64,000 nucleotides of DNA from an uncultured Paraglaciecola sp. GTDB lineage: Bacteria; Pseudomonadota; Gammaproteobacteria; Enterobacterales; Alteromonadaceae. The position numbers and the translations under genes are program-made. The notes beneath the pieces were generated by a model. It had not been told where the DNA came from, ran no database searches, and saw only the letters and a program-made list of their open reading frames with translations. The DNA is taken from assembly GCF_937123705.1 (NCBI RefSeq), contig NZ_CAKZKO010000138.1, positions 62,001-126,000 on the forward strand, read 5' to 3'. This document shows positions 18,293 to 26,889 of this stretch, in pieces (the stretch's first letter is position 1; every line of letters begins with the position of its first letter).

Positions 18293-19444
18293 ATGGATTT
18301 TTCATGGTCATCTGAACAGTTAGCTTTTAAACAAGATATAGTGGATTTTGCGACTAAAAACCTCAACGTTGACACCGCAGCTAGAGATTTAAATTGCGAA
18401 TTTCCATTTGAACTTTGGAAAAAATGTGCGGACTTTGGCATTTTAAGTATGTCCGTTGCGTCCCAATACAATCACAGCAAACAAGATACTGAGTTTATGA
18501 CCGCCATGTTGGCCATGGAAGCTCTTGGTTATGGTTGTAGAGACAATGGATTGACCTTTGCGCTCAATGCTCAAATGTGGACAGTACAATTACCCATATT
18601 ACATGTGGGTAACGAGCAACAGAAACAAAAGTATCTACCTGCAATGTGTCGGGGAGAAATCATCAGCGCCCACGCAATGACCGAGCCAGAAGCCGGTTCA
18701 GATGCTTATTCGATGCAAACCACAGCAACCCCGTGCGATGGTGGTTATTTGCTAAATGGGAAAAAATGCTTAGTTAGCTTGGCGCCTATTGCAGATTTGA
18801 TATTAGTCTATGCCTCAACCGACCTATCATTAGGCAATTGGGGGATAACAGCGTTTCTAATTGAGAAAGGCACTCAAGGCCTTGAACAAAGTGCACAGCA
18901 AACCAAAATGGGACTTAGGACAGTGCCCATTGGAGAACTCACTTTCAAAAACTGTTTTGTATCCGAACAAAATATATTGGGAACTGTTGGCTCAGGAGTA
19001 GGTGTATCTCAAAGCTTTTTAGACTGGGAGCGCTGTTGCATCTTGGCTAGCCAGTTGGGTGCAATGGAACGTCAGCTTGATGAATGTTTAGCCTTTGCTA
19101 GAAAACGTAAACAATTTGGTAAGTCTATTGGCAAATTCCAATCCGTAGCCAACCGAGTTGTGGAGATGCGTTTACGGCTCGAAACCAGCCGACTATTACT
19201 TTACAAAGTCGCATGGCTCAAGGGGCAAGGTCAATCGGCTATGCTCGAATCTGCTTTACTCAAATTGCACCTTAGTGAGTCCTTTATGGAGTCAAGCATT
19301 GATGCTATCCGTATTCACGGAGGTCGCGGGTATTTAACTGAATATGAAATTGAAAGAGACTTACGAGATGCTGTTGGTGGGACTTTGTATGCTGGTACTT
19401 CAGATATTCAACGTAACATCGTTGCAGGAATTTTAGGGCTATGA
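18293..19444 (+). CDS. acyl-CoA dehydrogenase-like flavoenzyme, probable PCP-bound aminoacyl dehydrogenase
   Basis: A 383-residue acyl-CoA dehydrogenase fold protein. AHAMTEPEAGSDAYSMQT is the FAD/substrate motif, RKRKQFGKSIGKFQ the mid-domain motif, and RIHGGRGYLTEYEIERDLRD the C-terminal one. The usual catalytic Glu near the C terminus is replaced: YAGTSDIQRN has Ala367. Glu246 in LDWERC matches the alternative catalytic Glu of isovaleryl-CoA dehydrogenase and of prolyl-PCP oxidases. Its 4-nt overlap with a stand-alone A gene and a stand-alone PCP reproduces the PltE/PltF/PltL-type cassette, which makes pyrrolyl-PCP from proline. The role is therefore probably oxidation of an aminoacyl-PCP; the substrate is inferred. 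Confidence 0.82.
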   Translation: MDFSWSSEQLAFKQDIVDFATKNLNVDTAARDLNCEFPFELWKKCADFGILSMSVASQYNHSKQDTEFMTAMLAMEALGYGCRDNGLTFALNAQMWTVQLPILHVGNEQQKQKYLPAMCRGEIISAHAMTEPEAGSDAYSMQTTATPCDGGYLLNGKKCLVSLAPIADLILVYASTDLSLGNWGITAFLIEKGTQGLEQSAQQTKMGLRTVPIGELTFKNCFVSEQNILGTVGSGVGVSQSFLDWERCCILASQLGAMERQLDECLAFARKRKQFGKSIGKFQSVANRVVEMRLRLETSRLLLYKVAWLKGQGQSAMLESALLKLHLSESFMESSIDAIRIHGGRGYLTEYEIERDLRDAVGGTLYAGTSDIQRNIVAGILGL

Positions 19445-21018
19445 TTTTTTTACTCCATCATTTGGTAGAGCATTATGCAGATCAAACTCCTGATGCTGAT
19501 GCGGTATTTTGTTTACAAGACTCGTTGAATTATGCGTCGTTAAACAAAAAATCTAACCAACTTGCTCACTGTCTAAATAAAAATGCAGTAAAAAAAGGAG
19601 ATCGTGTTGGCATTTACATGGATAAAAGCTTGGAAATGGCCATTGCAGTCTACGCTATATTCAAGGCAGGTGCCGCTTACGTTCCATTAGATCCTAGCGC
19701 TCCAGCAAGTCGTATTGCAGAGATTATTCAAGACTGTAGGATTGACGTTCTAATCAGCGCTGATAATAAAATCAAACGTCTAACTAAAGTCAATGAGCAA
19801 CTCAGTAAACCTCTCACTTTAATGGGCTGTAGCCAGTCGATTGAAAATTGCAGCTCCATCAGTTGGGCAAAAATTCATGCCGAATTCTCCACCTGTAATT
19901 TACGAGTAAAAATTATTGAAAGTGATCTTGCCTACATTATTTATACGTCTGGCTCTACGGGCAAACCCAAAGGCATCATGCATACTCATTCCAGTGGGTT
20001 AGTTTATGCAAAATGGGCTGCAAATGAAGTAAAACTCACAGCGATAGATCGTATAGGCAATCATTCACCATTACATTTTGATATCTCTACATTTGATTGG
20101 TTTGCCACTGCTTTTGTGGGCGCCAGCACTATTGTGATTCCGGATGAATACACTAAGATGCCAGCCAGTTACGCGAAGTTGATCGAAATCAGTCAGATGA
20201 CGGTGCTATTCACTGTGCCTTATGCTCTGATTCAATTGTCTATTCGTGGCGAACTAGCTGACAGAGATTTGCGACAACTTCGACGCATTATGTACGGTGG
20301 AGAACCCTTCCCAATCAAACATCTCATAACGTTAATCGAACAATTACCTCAGGTAACATTCGATAACATTTATGGCCCAGCGGAAATCAATGGTTGTACA
20401 CGTTTCACTATAACTGATGTGCAACAATCAACAACAAACATCCCGATTGGAAAAATATCCCAAATTGCAGAGGCATTAGTCGTAGACGAAAATAATAACC
20501 AAGTAGCATACGGAGAAAGTGGTGAGTTGTTAGTGAGAACACCTACCATGATGCAGGGATATTGGGGTAGGCCCGAATTAAACCAAAATGTGTTTTATTT
20601 TCAACAAGATGGCGTCAATGAATTACGACAAAAATTTTATCGAACTGGCGATATTGTCAAATTAGATCAAGACCAAACCTTATGGTTTTTAGGCCGTAAA
20701 GATCGCCAAATAAAAGTGCGTGGTTACAGAGTTGAATTAGACGAAATAGAATCTACCCTGGTTTCCTTTCCTGACATTGAAGAGGCCGCTGTATTTAGTA
20801 TCAAACTTGAAGATCACAGCAATCAAGTTCATGGGGCTTATACTATTAAGGGCGACATTGACTGCAATACCAAACAACTCAATCAATATTTAAAAGAGCG
20901 CTTACCCAGCTATGCAATTCCTTCGGTATTAAAGGTTAGAGAATCATTTCCACGTACCACTTCAGATAAAATTAACCGCACTGCATTAAGTAAAGAGGCT
21001 GAACATGACAACAATTGA
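19441..21018 (+). CDS. free-standing amino-acid adenylation enzyme (PltF-like)
   Basis: This 525-residue enzyme activates an amino acid as AMP ester and loads a carrier protein. Core motifs include A3 YTSGSTGKPKG (168-178), A8 KVRGYRVELDEIES and the A10 Lys510 in SDKINR. Asp214 in HFDISTFDW is the amino-group-binding residue. Read by eye against GrsA, the pocket code is D-I-F-F-M-G-I-G-C-K. This resembles the proline code I recall for PltF-like enzymes (D-L-x-Y-L-A-L-V-C-K) but has smaller residues at two positions. The gene overlaps the dehydrogenase by 4 nt and the carrier by 14 nt. Proline or a close analogue is the best guess. Confidence 0.87.
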   Translation: MIFLLHHLVEHYADQTPDADAVFCLQDSLNYASLNKKSNQLAHCLNKNAVKKGDRVGIYMDKSLEMAIAVYAIFKAGAAYVPLDPSAPASRIAEIIQDCRIDVLISADNKIKRLTKVNEQLSKPLTLMGCSQSIENCSSISWAKIHAEFSTCNLRVKIIESDLAYIIYTSGSTGKPKGIMHTHSSGLVYAKWAANEVKLTAIDRIGNHSPLHFDISTFDWFATAFVGASTIVIPDEYTKMPASYAKLIEISQMTVLFTVPYALIQLSIRGELADRDLRQLRRIMYGGEPFPIKHLITLIEQLPQVTFDNIYGPAEINGCTRFTITDVQQSTTNIPIGKISQIAEALVVDENNNQVAYGESGELLVRTPTMMQGYWGRPELNQNVFYFQQDGVNELRQKFYRTGDIVKLDQDQTLWFLGRKDRQIKVRGYRVELDEIESTLVSFPDIEEAAVFSIKLEDHSNQVHGAYTIKGDIDCNTKQLNQYLKERLPSYAIPSVLKVRESFPRTTSDKINRTALSKEAEHDNN

Positions 21019-21265
21019 AATAGCTAATATTTCAGAATCGATCTGTAAATTTTTATGCGAAGAAGTGTTACAAGAAGATATCGAACTGGACCTAGATGAC
21101 AATTTACTTACCGAGCTTGATATCGATTCATTAGGTATGTTGAGGTTGGTGGGTTTTGTCGAATCAGAATACCAAATAAAAATTCCTCCCATTTTTTTTA
21201 CTATTGAGAATTTTAGAAGTATTAACACTGTAAGTTATCTAACCCACAATATTTTACGGGATTAA
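21005..21265 (+). CDS. free-standing peptidyl/acyl carrier protein
   Basis: An 86-residue acidic carrier protein with the phosphopantetheine site in DIDSLGMLRL (Ser42) and the C-terminal pattern IPPIFFTIENFRSI typical of PltL-like carriers. It overlaps the A enzyme by 14 nt and precedes NRPS-B by 9 nt. It is the expected tether for the amino acid activated by the upstream enzyme and oxidised by the dehydrogenase, and donor to the first C domain of NRPS-B. Confidence 0.93.
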   Translation: MTTIEIANISESICKFLCEEVLQEDIELDLDDNLLTELDIDSLGMLRLVGFVESEYQIKIPPIFFTIENFRSINTVSYLTHNILRD

Positions 21266-21274
21266 CAAACAACT

Positions 21275-24200
21275 ATGAGTGGTACAACACGATCCTCATT
21301 AAGCCAAAGTCAACAGTTGATCTTGGCTGGACAACAACTGCAACCTAACGACCCGCTTTATAACATGGTAGTAGTGTTTGAAATTGAAGGATATTTGGAT
21401 ACTGACTGTTTTAATGATGCCTTTAATTTACTGGTTAAAAACTGCGACGCTTTACGCACGGTATTTACACGCTCTGAAAACAAAACTAGTCAGCATCAAA
21501 GTGTTTTGAAAAACTTCGTCTACTCATTACCTTTACTTGATTTTAGCAACACCAATAACTCAACAGCAAAGTTACAAAGTTGGATTGACGATCACAAACA
21601 AATTAAATTTAACTTAGAGCAATGCTCTTTTGATTCAGCATTAATCAAACTCGCCGAAGAAAAATACTGCTGGTATTTCAATCAACATCACTTGCTCACT
21701 GACGCATGGTCAACTGGGGTGATTTTCCAATATTTACAATCCTGTTATGGATTAATAAAGAACCAGCAAACTGATGTAATTCAACCATTACCCTCTTACA
21801 ATAGTTACCTAAGCTGGGAAACCCAAAGACAAGGCAGTAAACCATTTCTACGAGCAGAAAAATATTGGCAAGAACAACAAAGCATTCCTTTTACCGCCTC
21901 TTCTTTTTATCGGAACTCACAAAATACTAAAACGGCTAAAACATCGCGCCATCAATGCGATTTTGGCGTTCTTCGTTCACAACGCTTTCGAGAACTTGCC
22001 ACACACGATACCTTCAGGTCATTTTCTGCTGATTTATCCCACATGCAATTGTTTGCCACTTTATTGTATGCCTATTTATACCGAGTGACGGGTAATGATT
22101 ATCTTTCCATTGGCACACCAAGTCATTCACGCTCGACGACCGAACACAAAAAAACAGCTGGATTACTGATAAACATTTTTCCCTTAAAAATAGCCATCTC
22201 AGAATCTGATAGCTTTTTAAGCTTGTATGAAAAAGTCGCTCACGCTAACCAAAACCTTCTCATCAATGCTATTCCAGGTGCAAACAGTTTTGCACAGAAC
22301 CGTGAATTTGATGTTTTACTTAATTACATTCCATCTTCTTTTGGTAACTTTGATGGTTTGCCGGTGAAATCTGAATGGGTGCATAGCGGATATGGTGATA
22401 GAAACCACTTATTGCGGTTACAAGTGCATAATTTTGACCAGAAAGATGAATTCACCTTATTTTTCGACTTGAATCAAGACACCTTTGTTGGCGCAGAAGC
22501 GAATTGGGTAAGTGAACATTTTTTGCAGTTGGTAGACGCCTTTTTAGATAACACCGAACAGGTGATTAGCGCACCAGCTCTATGCACGCAGTGCCAAAAT
22601 ATCGGTATTCCTAAAAAAGAAGTTAGCGGCGCTGACTTGAGCTTAATTGACTTGTTTAACCAACAACTTAAAACTCATTCGCAAGAAATAGCCCTAGTAT
22701 TTGACACCCAACAATTAAGTTACTTCGAACTTGAGCAACGCAGCACTCAATTAGCGCAATATCTACTTAGTCAATCATTGCCTGATGACTCTATTATTGC
22801 TGTTATGTTACCGCGCTCAATTGAGGCAATTATTGCGATTATGGGTACGCTAAAAGCGGGCTACACTTTTCTGCCCATTGATCTTACTTACCCGCCAAAA
22901 CGTATTGAACATATATTGGCCGATGCCAAAGTCAATCTACTAATTGGGCTGTCAGCTAGCCAACCAAAACAGTTATCTAAACATTATCCAACTTTGCTTA
23001 TAGACAAGGATTGGCCAAAGATTGTTGATGTCAGCCACTCCATTGTTTTACCTAAGATCCAGCTAAGTGACCGGGCTTACGTCATTTATACATCGGGCTC
23101 AACCGGCTATCCTAAAGGGGTTGAAATCACCCATCTTGGTTTTAGTAATTACCTGACTTGGGCAAAAGAATATTATCTACAAACAGCGGTATTAGATTTT
23201 GCGTTGTTTTCATCATTAGGGTTTGACCTAACCATCACCTCGTTATTTCTGCCCCTCATCAGTGGTGGGAAATTAATCATTTATCCTGAGGCGAATAATC
23301 AGTCCGATATCACTATTCGTAATGTAATTGAAGACAACAGAGTAGATGTGATTAAACTCACTCCCGCGCATTTATCACTTATTCAAGTCATGGATTTTTC
23401 AACATCACGCCTTAAAAAACTGATCGTGGGAGGTGATGATTTTAAAACTGAATTAGCCCTAAGCATTCAAAAGTACTTAGGTCCAAATATACAAATTTAT
23501 AATGAATATGGCCCCACTGAAGCCACAGTTGCTTGTACCGTACATCAATACTCTTTAACACAAGATCTACATTCTTCCGTACCAATTGGCAAAGCAATCA
23601 AACATTGCCCAGTGTTTGTTTTCGACAAACATTTCAATCTAGTACCACAAGGAGTGGTGGGTGAAGTGTTTATATCTGGAGTAGGCCTAGCCAGAGGATA
23701 TTTACATCAGCCACAACTTAGCGCAGAAAGGTTTATATCTCACCCAAACAACACCCAACTTAGGCTTTACAAAACCGGTGATTTGGCCTTTTTTAATGCG
23801 CTAGGCCAGCTAGAATATGTGGGACGCAACGACCAACAAGTTAAGGTAAACGGGGTCAGAATAGAAACCAGTGAGATTGAAGCCGCATTATTAACTTTTC
23901 CTGGCATAACCGATGCGACAGTTGATTTAGCTAAACATTTATCCCTTAACGAAGAAAGCGACGAGGTAGAGCACTGCATGCAATGTGGTTTAGCAGCAAA
24001 CCACCCTAGTGCCCGTTTAAACCAAGATAAAATTTGCCGTTTGTGCCAAAAATACCAAAAAGAACAAACACAAGCTCAGGCGTATTACAGAAACTTAGAC
24101 GATTTAAATAATTGGATAGGAAAAATCAAAGCTGAGTCAAAAGGTAAACAAGACAGTATTATGTTACTCAGTGGAGGCAAAGATAGCTCCTACGCTTTAT

Positions 24201-26860
24201 GTAAACTGGTGGACATGGGGCTCACCCCATTAGTGTTTACGTTAGATAACGGATTTATCTCACAAGGTGCCAAAGACAATATACAACGCTTAGTAGACCG
24301 CTTAGGACTAGAACTAGTGATTGGCGAAACACCTGCCATGAATGATATTTTCGTCGACAGCTTGACTCGCTTTAGCAATGTTTGTAATGGTTGCTTTAAA
24401 ACCATTTACACCATGAGTATGAACATTGCCAGAGAGCGAGGCATCAAAGTAATTTGTACTGGCTTATCTCGCGGGCAAATTTTTGAAACCCGTGTTGCGC
24501 ATTTATTCCAGCAAGGCTGCTTTGAAGCAGACAAAATTGACCAACGTATAACAGATGCCCGTAAAGCCTATCACCGCACCGAAGACATTATAGCCACCAC
24601 ATTAGATGTAAAAATATTTGAAGACGACAATGTTTTTAATGATATCCAATACCTCGATTATTACCGCTACACTAATGTGACTTTGGATGAAATGTACCAA
24701 TATTTAAACAATATTGCTCCTTGGATTAGACCTTCAGATACGGGGCGTTCTACCAACTGCCTCATTAATGATGCTGGCATCTATGTGCACAAAAAAGAAC
24801 GGGGGTATCACAACTATGCATTGCCTTATAGTTGGGATGTTCGTTTAGGGCACAAGGAAAAAAAGGCGGCGTTGGCAGAGCTTGATGACGAAATTGATTT
24901 AACAAAAGTCACTAAAATTCTGGATGAAATAGGCTACAAAAGTGCAGACATCAAACCTCATAAAAGTGCTGAAGAGCGCCTCATTGCCTATTACGTAGCG
25001 CCTGCAGAAATACAGAAAAACACCTTACAAAAACATCTGTTGGACAATATTCCAAAAGAATATGTGCCTCCGCAATATGTATGGATGAAAGCCTTACCGA
25101 TCAATACCAATGGCAAGGTTGATCGCCAAGCTCTGCCCAAGCCCAAATATAACTTACGGGAATTGATTACTGATTATATTCCCCCTGTTTCTAAAACGGA
25201 GGAAGTATTGGTGGCGCTATGGTCCAAACTGCTTGGCATAAAAGAAGTGGGTACAAGTGATAACTTCTTTGACCTAGGTGGCGACTCAATTGTAAACATT
25301 CAAATCGTTGCTGCGGCGCGAGAAAAAGGCATTGATATTACCCCACAGCAAATTTTTGATTACCCAACCATTAGCGAATTATCGGCAGTCGCGGGGCTAG
25401 TTTCACACGTTACCGCACAACAATCTTTAGTCACAGGTGACCTGCCATTATTACCTAGCCAGCATCGATTTTTTGAGCAAAATCCTGTGCAAATTAATGC
25501 CTTTAATCAATCAGTTTGTTTGCAGTATGATGGCAAATTTAATACCCATACATTAAACCAAGCGTTACGAGTGTTAATAACCCATCATGACGGCCTTCGC
25601 ACCCAATTCAGCCCATCAATAAATGGCTGGAAACAGAGTATTCAGCTCCTAGATAAAAATGCGACTTTAGTTACCGAACAAACTTACGCCATGGGTGAAA
25701 GTGAAACAGCAGAAATCAATAAACAACAAAAATTACTCAACCAACAAATTGATATCCAGCAAGGCAAACTAGTTGTAGCGAAAAACCTTATCTTTGCCAA
25801 GAGCCAACGTCATATTCTGCTTATCGCCATTCATCACTTGGTTGTTGATGGCGTCTCATGGTGGGTATTGTTGAACGATTTAGAAAGCTGCTGTAAACAA
25901 ATTTTACTAGGTGACAATCCAAAACTTAGCGCGAAAAGCTGTTCTGTACAACAGTGGTCGAAAGCGCTTATTGAACATGTTAATAGCAAGGATATTGACC
26001 ATAGTTTGTCTTATTGGACGACATTTAATAAGCAAATATTTGCCAGCCAATTATTTGACTTTAAGGTTAGCAAGAATGACTCACAGGCTGTAATAAAAGA
26101 AAACACTTTATACCTTGATAAAACCTCTACCGATAAATTAATGCACCAAGTGCCTAGTGTTTTCAGTATTCAATTACCTGAAGTGTTAATGACTGCATTT
26201 TTAAAAACAATGACGTTTTTACAAGCGCCTTCTGCTCCTCAACAAAAAATACTAATAGACATTGAAGGACACGGCCGGGAAGCGCTCATGCAAGGCTACG
26301 ATGTGATCCGCACTGTTAGTTGGTTTACTAGTGTTTATCCGGCGCTGTTGGACATTCCGTCACAACAAAGCCTAGGTGATATTCTAAAATCAACCAAAGA
26401 ACACTTACGACGCATTCCTAAAAATGGCGTTGAATATGGTATGTTGCGATATTTATCTGCCTCCGAACAAATACGAGATAACGTCAGTCAAACCCCAAAG
26501 GCGAACGTACTCTTTAATTATATGGGTCAGTGGGAACGCACTCTAGCGGGAGATTCTCAGTTCAAGTTTGTTAAACCTATAGCAGCAAATCATGCTGAAA
26601 AACGCCTAGGTGATTATGCTTTAGAGCTTAATGCGATGATTTTTGAAGATCAATTACAAGTCAGTTGGACCTATGATGAGAATCGTATTACAGATATTCA
26701 AATCAAATTAATTGAAGAACATTTTATTCAGCAGTTACAAAACTTGATTGACTATTGCCTGTCAGGTGAACAAGCGGGCTTAACACCAGCGGATTTTAAA
26801 GCCGCAGATATCCAACAAGACGACCTTGATGACATTTTGTCTGAATTTGGCGAAGAGTAA
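21275..26860 (+). CDS. NRPS-B: C-A(PP-loop insert)-PCP-E
   Basis: A 1861-residue synthetase. The C domain (about 1-440) has HHLLTD at 138-143. The A domain core runs from about 455, with A3 at 605-615 and A8 at 857-869. Between A8 and A10 lies an insert of about 320 residues. It carries two CxxC pairs (Cys901/904 and 921/924), the PP-loop SGGKDS (966-971) and a CNGC motif (Cys1037/1040). The A domain then resumes to A10 NGKVDR with Lys1281. A PCP (Ser1338) and an epimerisation domain (HHLVVD, 1520-1525; EGHGRE) follow. The A code D-L-T-K-I-G-E-V-A-K is almost the classical Asn code. The PP-loop part resembles amidotransferase or sulfurtransferase ATPases. Predicted product: D-Asn or a side-chain-modified Asn on the carrier. 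Confidence 0.9.
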   Translation: MSGTTRSSLSQSQQLILAGQQLQPNDPLYNMVVVFEIEGYLDTDCFNDAFNLLVKNCDALRTVFTRSENKTSQHQSVLKNFVYSLPLLDFSNTNNSTAKLQSWIDDHKQIKFNLEQCSFDSALIKLAEEKYCWYFNQHHLLTDAWSTGVIFQYLQSCYGLIKNQQTDVIQPLPSYNSYLSWETQRQGSKPFLRAEKYWQEQQSIPFTASSFYRNSQNTKTAKTSRHQCDFGVLRSQRFRELATHDTFRSFSADLSHMQLFATLLYAYLYRVTGNDYLSIGTPSHSRSTTEHKKTAGLLINIFPLKIAISESDSFLSLYEKVAHANQNLLINAIPGANSFAQNREFDVLLNYIPSSFGNFDGLPVKSEWVHSGYGDRNHLLRLQVHNFDQKDEFTLFFDLNQDTFVGAEANWVSEHFLQLVDAFLDNTEQVISAPALCTQCQNIGIPKKEVSGADLSLIDLFNQQLKTHSQEIALVFDTQQLSYFELEQRSTQLAQYLLSQSLPDDSIIAVMLPRSIEAIIAIMGTLKAGYTFLPIDLTYPPKRIEHILADAKVNLLIGLSASQPKQLSKHYPTLLIDKDWPKIVDVSHSIVLPKIQLSDRAYVIYTSGSTGYPKGVEITHLGFSNYLTWAKEYYLQTAVLDFALFSSLGFDLTITSLFLPLISGGKLIIYPEANNQSDITIRNVIEDNRVDVIKLTPAHLSLIQVMDFSTSRLKKLIVGGDDFKTELALSIQKYLGPNIQIYNEYGPTEATVACTVHQYSLTQDLHSSVPIGKAIKHCPVFVFDKHFNLVPQGVVGEVFISGVGLARGYLHQPQLSAERFISHPNNTQLRLYKTGDLAFFNALGQLEYVGRNDQQVKVNGVRIETSEIEAALLTFPGITDATVDLAKHLSLNEESDEVEHCMQCGLAANHPSARLNQDKICRLCQKYQKEQTQAQAYYRNLDDLNNWIGKIKAESKGKQDSIMLLSGGKDSSYALCKLVDMGLTPLVFTLDNGFISQGAKDNIQRLVDRLGLELVIGETPAMNDIFVDSLTRFSNVCNGCFKTIYTMSMNIARERGIKVICTGLSRGQIFETRVAHLFQQGCFEADKIDQRITDARKAYHRTEDIIATTLDVKIFEDDNVFNDIQYLDYYRYTNVTLDEMYQYLNNIAPWIRPSDTGRSTNCLINDAGIYVHKKERGYHNYALPYSWDVRLGHKEKKAALAELDDEIDLTKVTKILDEIGYKSADIKPHKSAEERLIAYYVAPAEIQKNTLQKHLLDNIPKEYVPPQYVWMKALPINTNGKVDRQALPKPKYNLRELITDYIPPVSKTEEVLVALWSKLLGIKEVGTSDNFFDLGGDSIVNIQIVAAAREKGIDITPQQIFDYPTISELSAVAGLVSHVTAQQSLVTGDLPLLPSQHRFFEQNPVQINAFNQSVCLQYDGKFNTHTLNQALRVLITHHDGLRTQFSPSINGWKQSIQLLDKNATLVTEQTYAMGESETAEINKQQKLLNQQIDIQQGKLVVAKNLIFAKSQRHILLIAIHHLVVDGVSWWVLLNDLESCCKQILLGDNPKLSAKSCSVQQWSKALIEHVNSKDIDHSLSYWTTFNKQIFASQLFDFKVSKNDSQAVIKENTLYLDKTSTDKLMHQVPSVFSIQLPEVLMTAFLKTMTFLQAPSAPQQKILIDIEGHGREALMQGYDVIRTVSWFTSVYPALLDIPSQQSLGDILKSTKEHLRRIPKNGVEYGMLRYLSASEQIRDNVSQTPKANVLFNYMGQWERTLAGDSQFKFVKPIAANHAEKRLGDYALELNAMIFEDQLQVSWTYDENRITDIQIKLIEEHFIQQLQNLIDYCLSGEQAGLTPADFKAADIQQDDLDDILSEFGEE

Positions 26861-26889
26861 TACACAGTGACTAATGCGACATTGCACAC

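Noticed and set aside
19441..21018. Firm assignment of L-proline as the substrate of the stand-alone A enzyme.
   Set aside because: The code differs from the proline code at several pocket positions, so proline is only the leading hypothesis.
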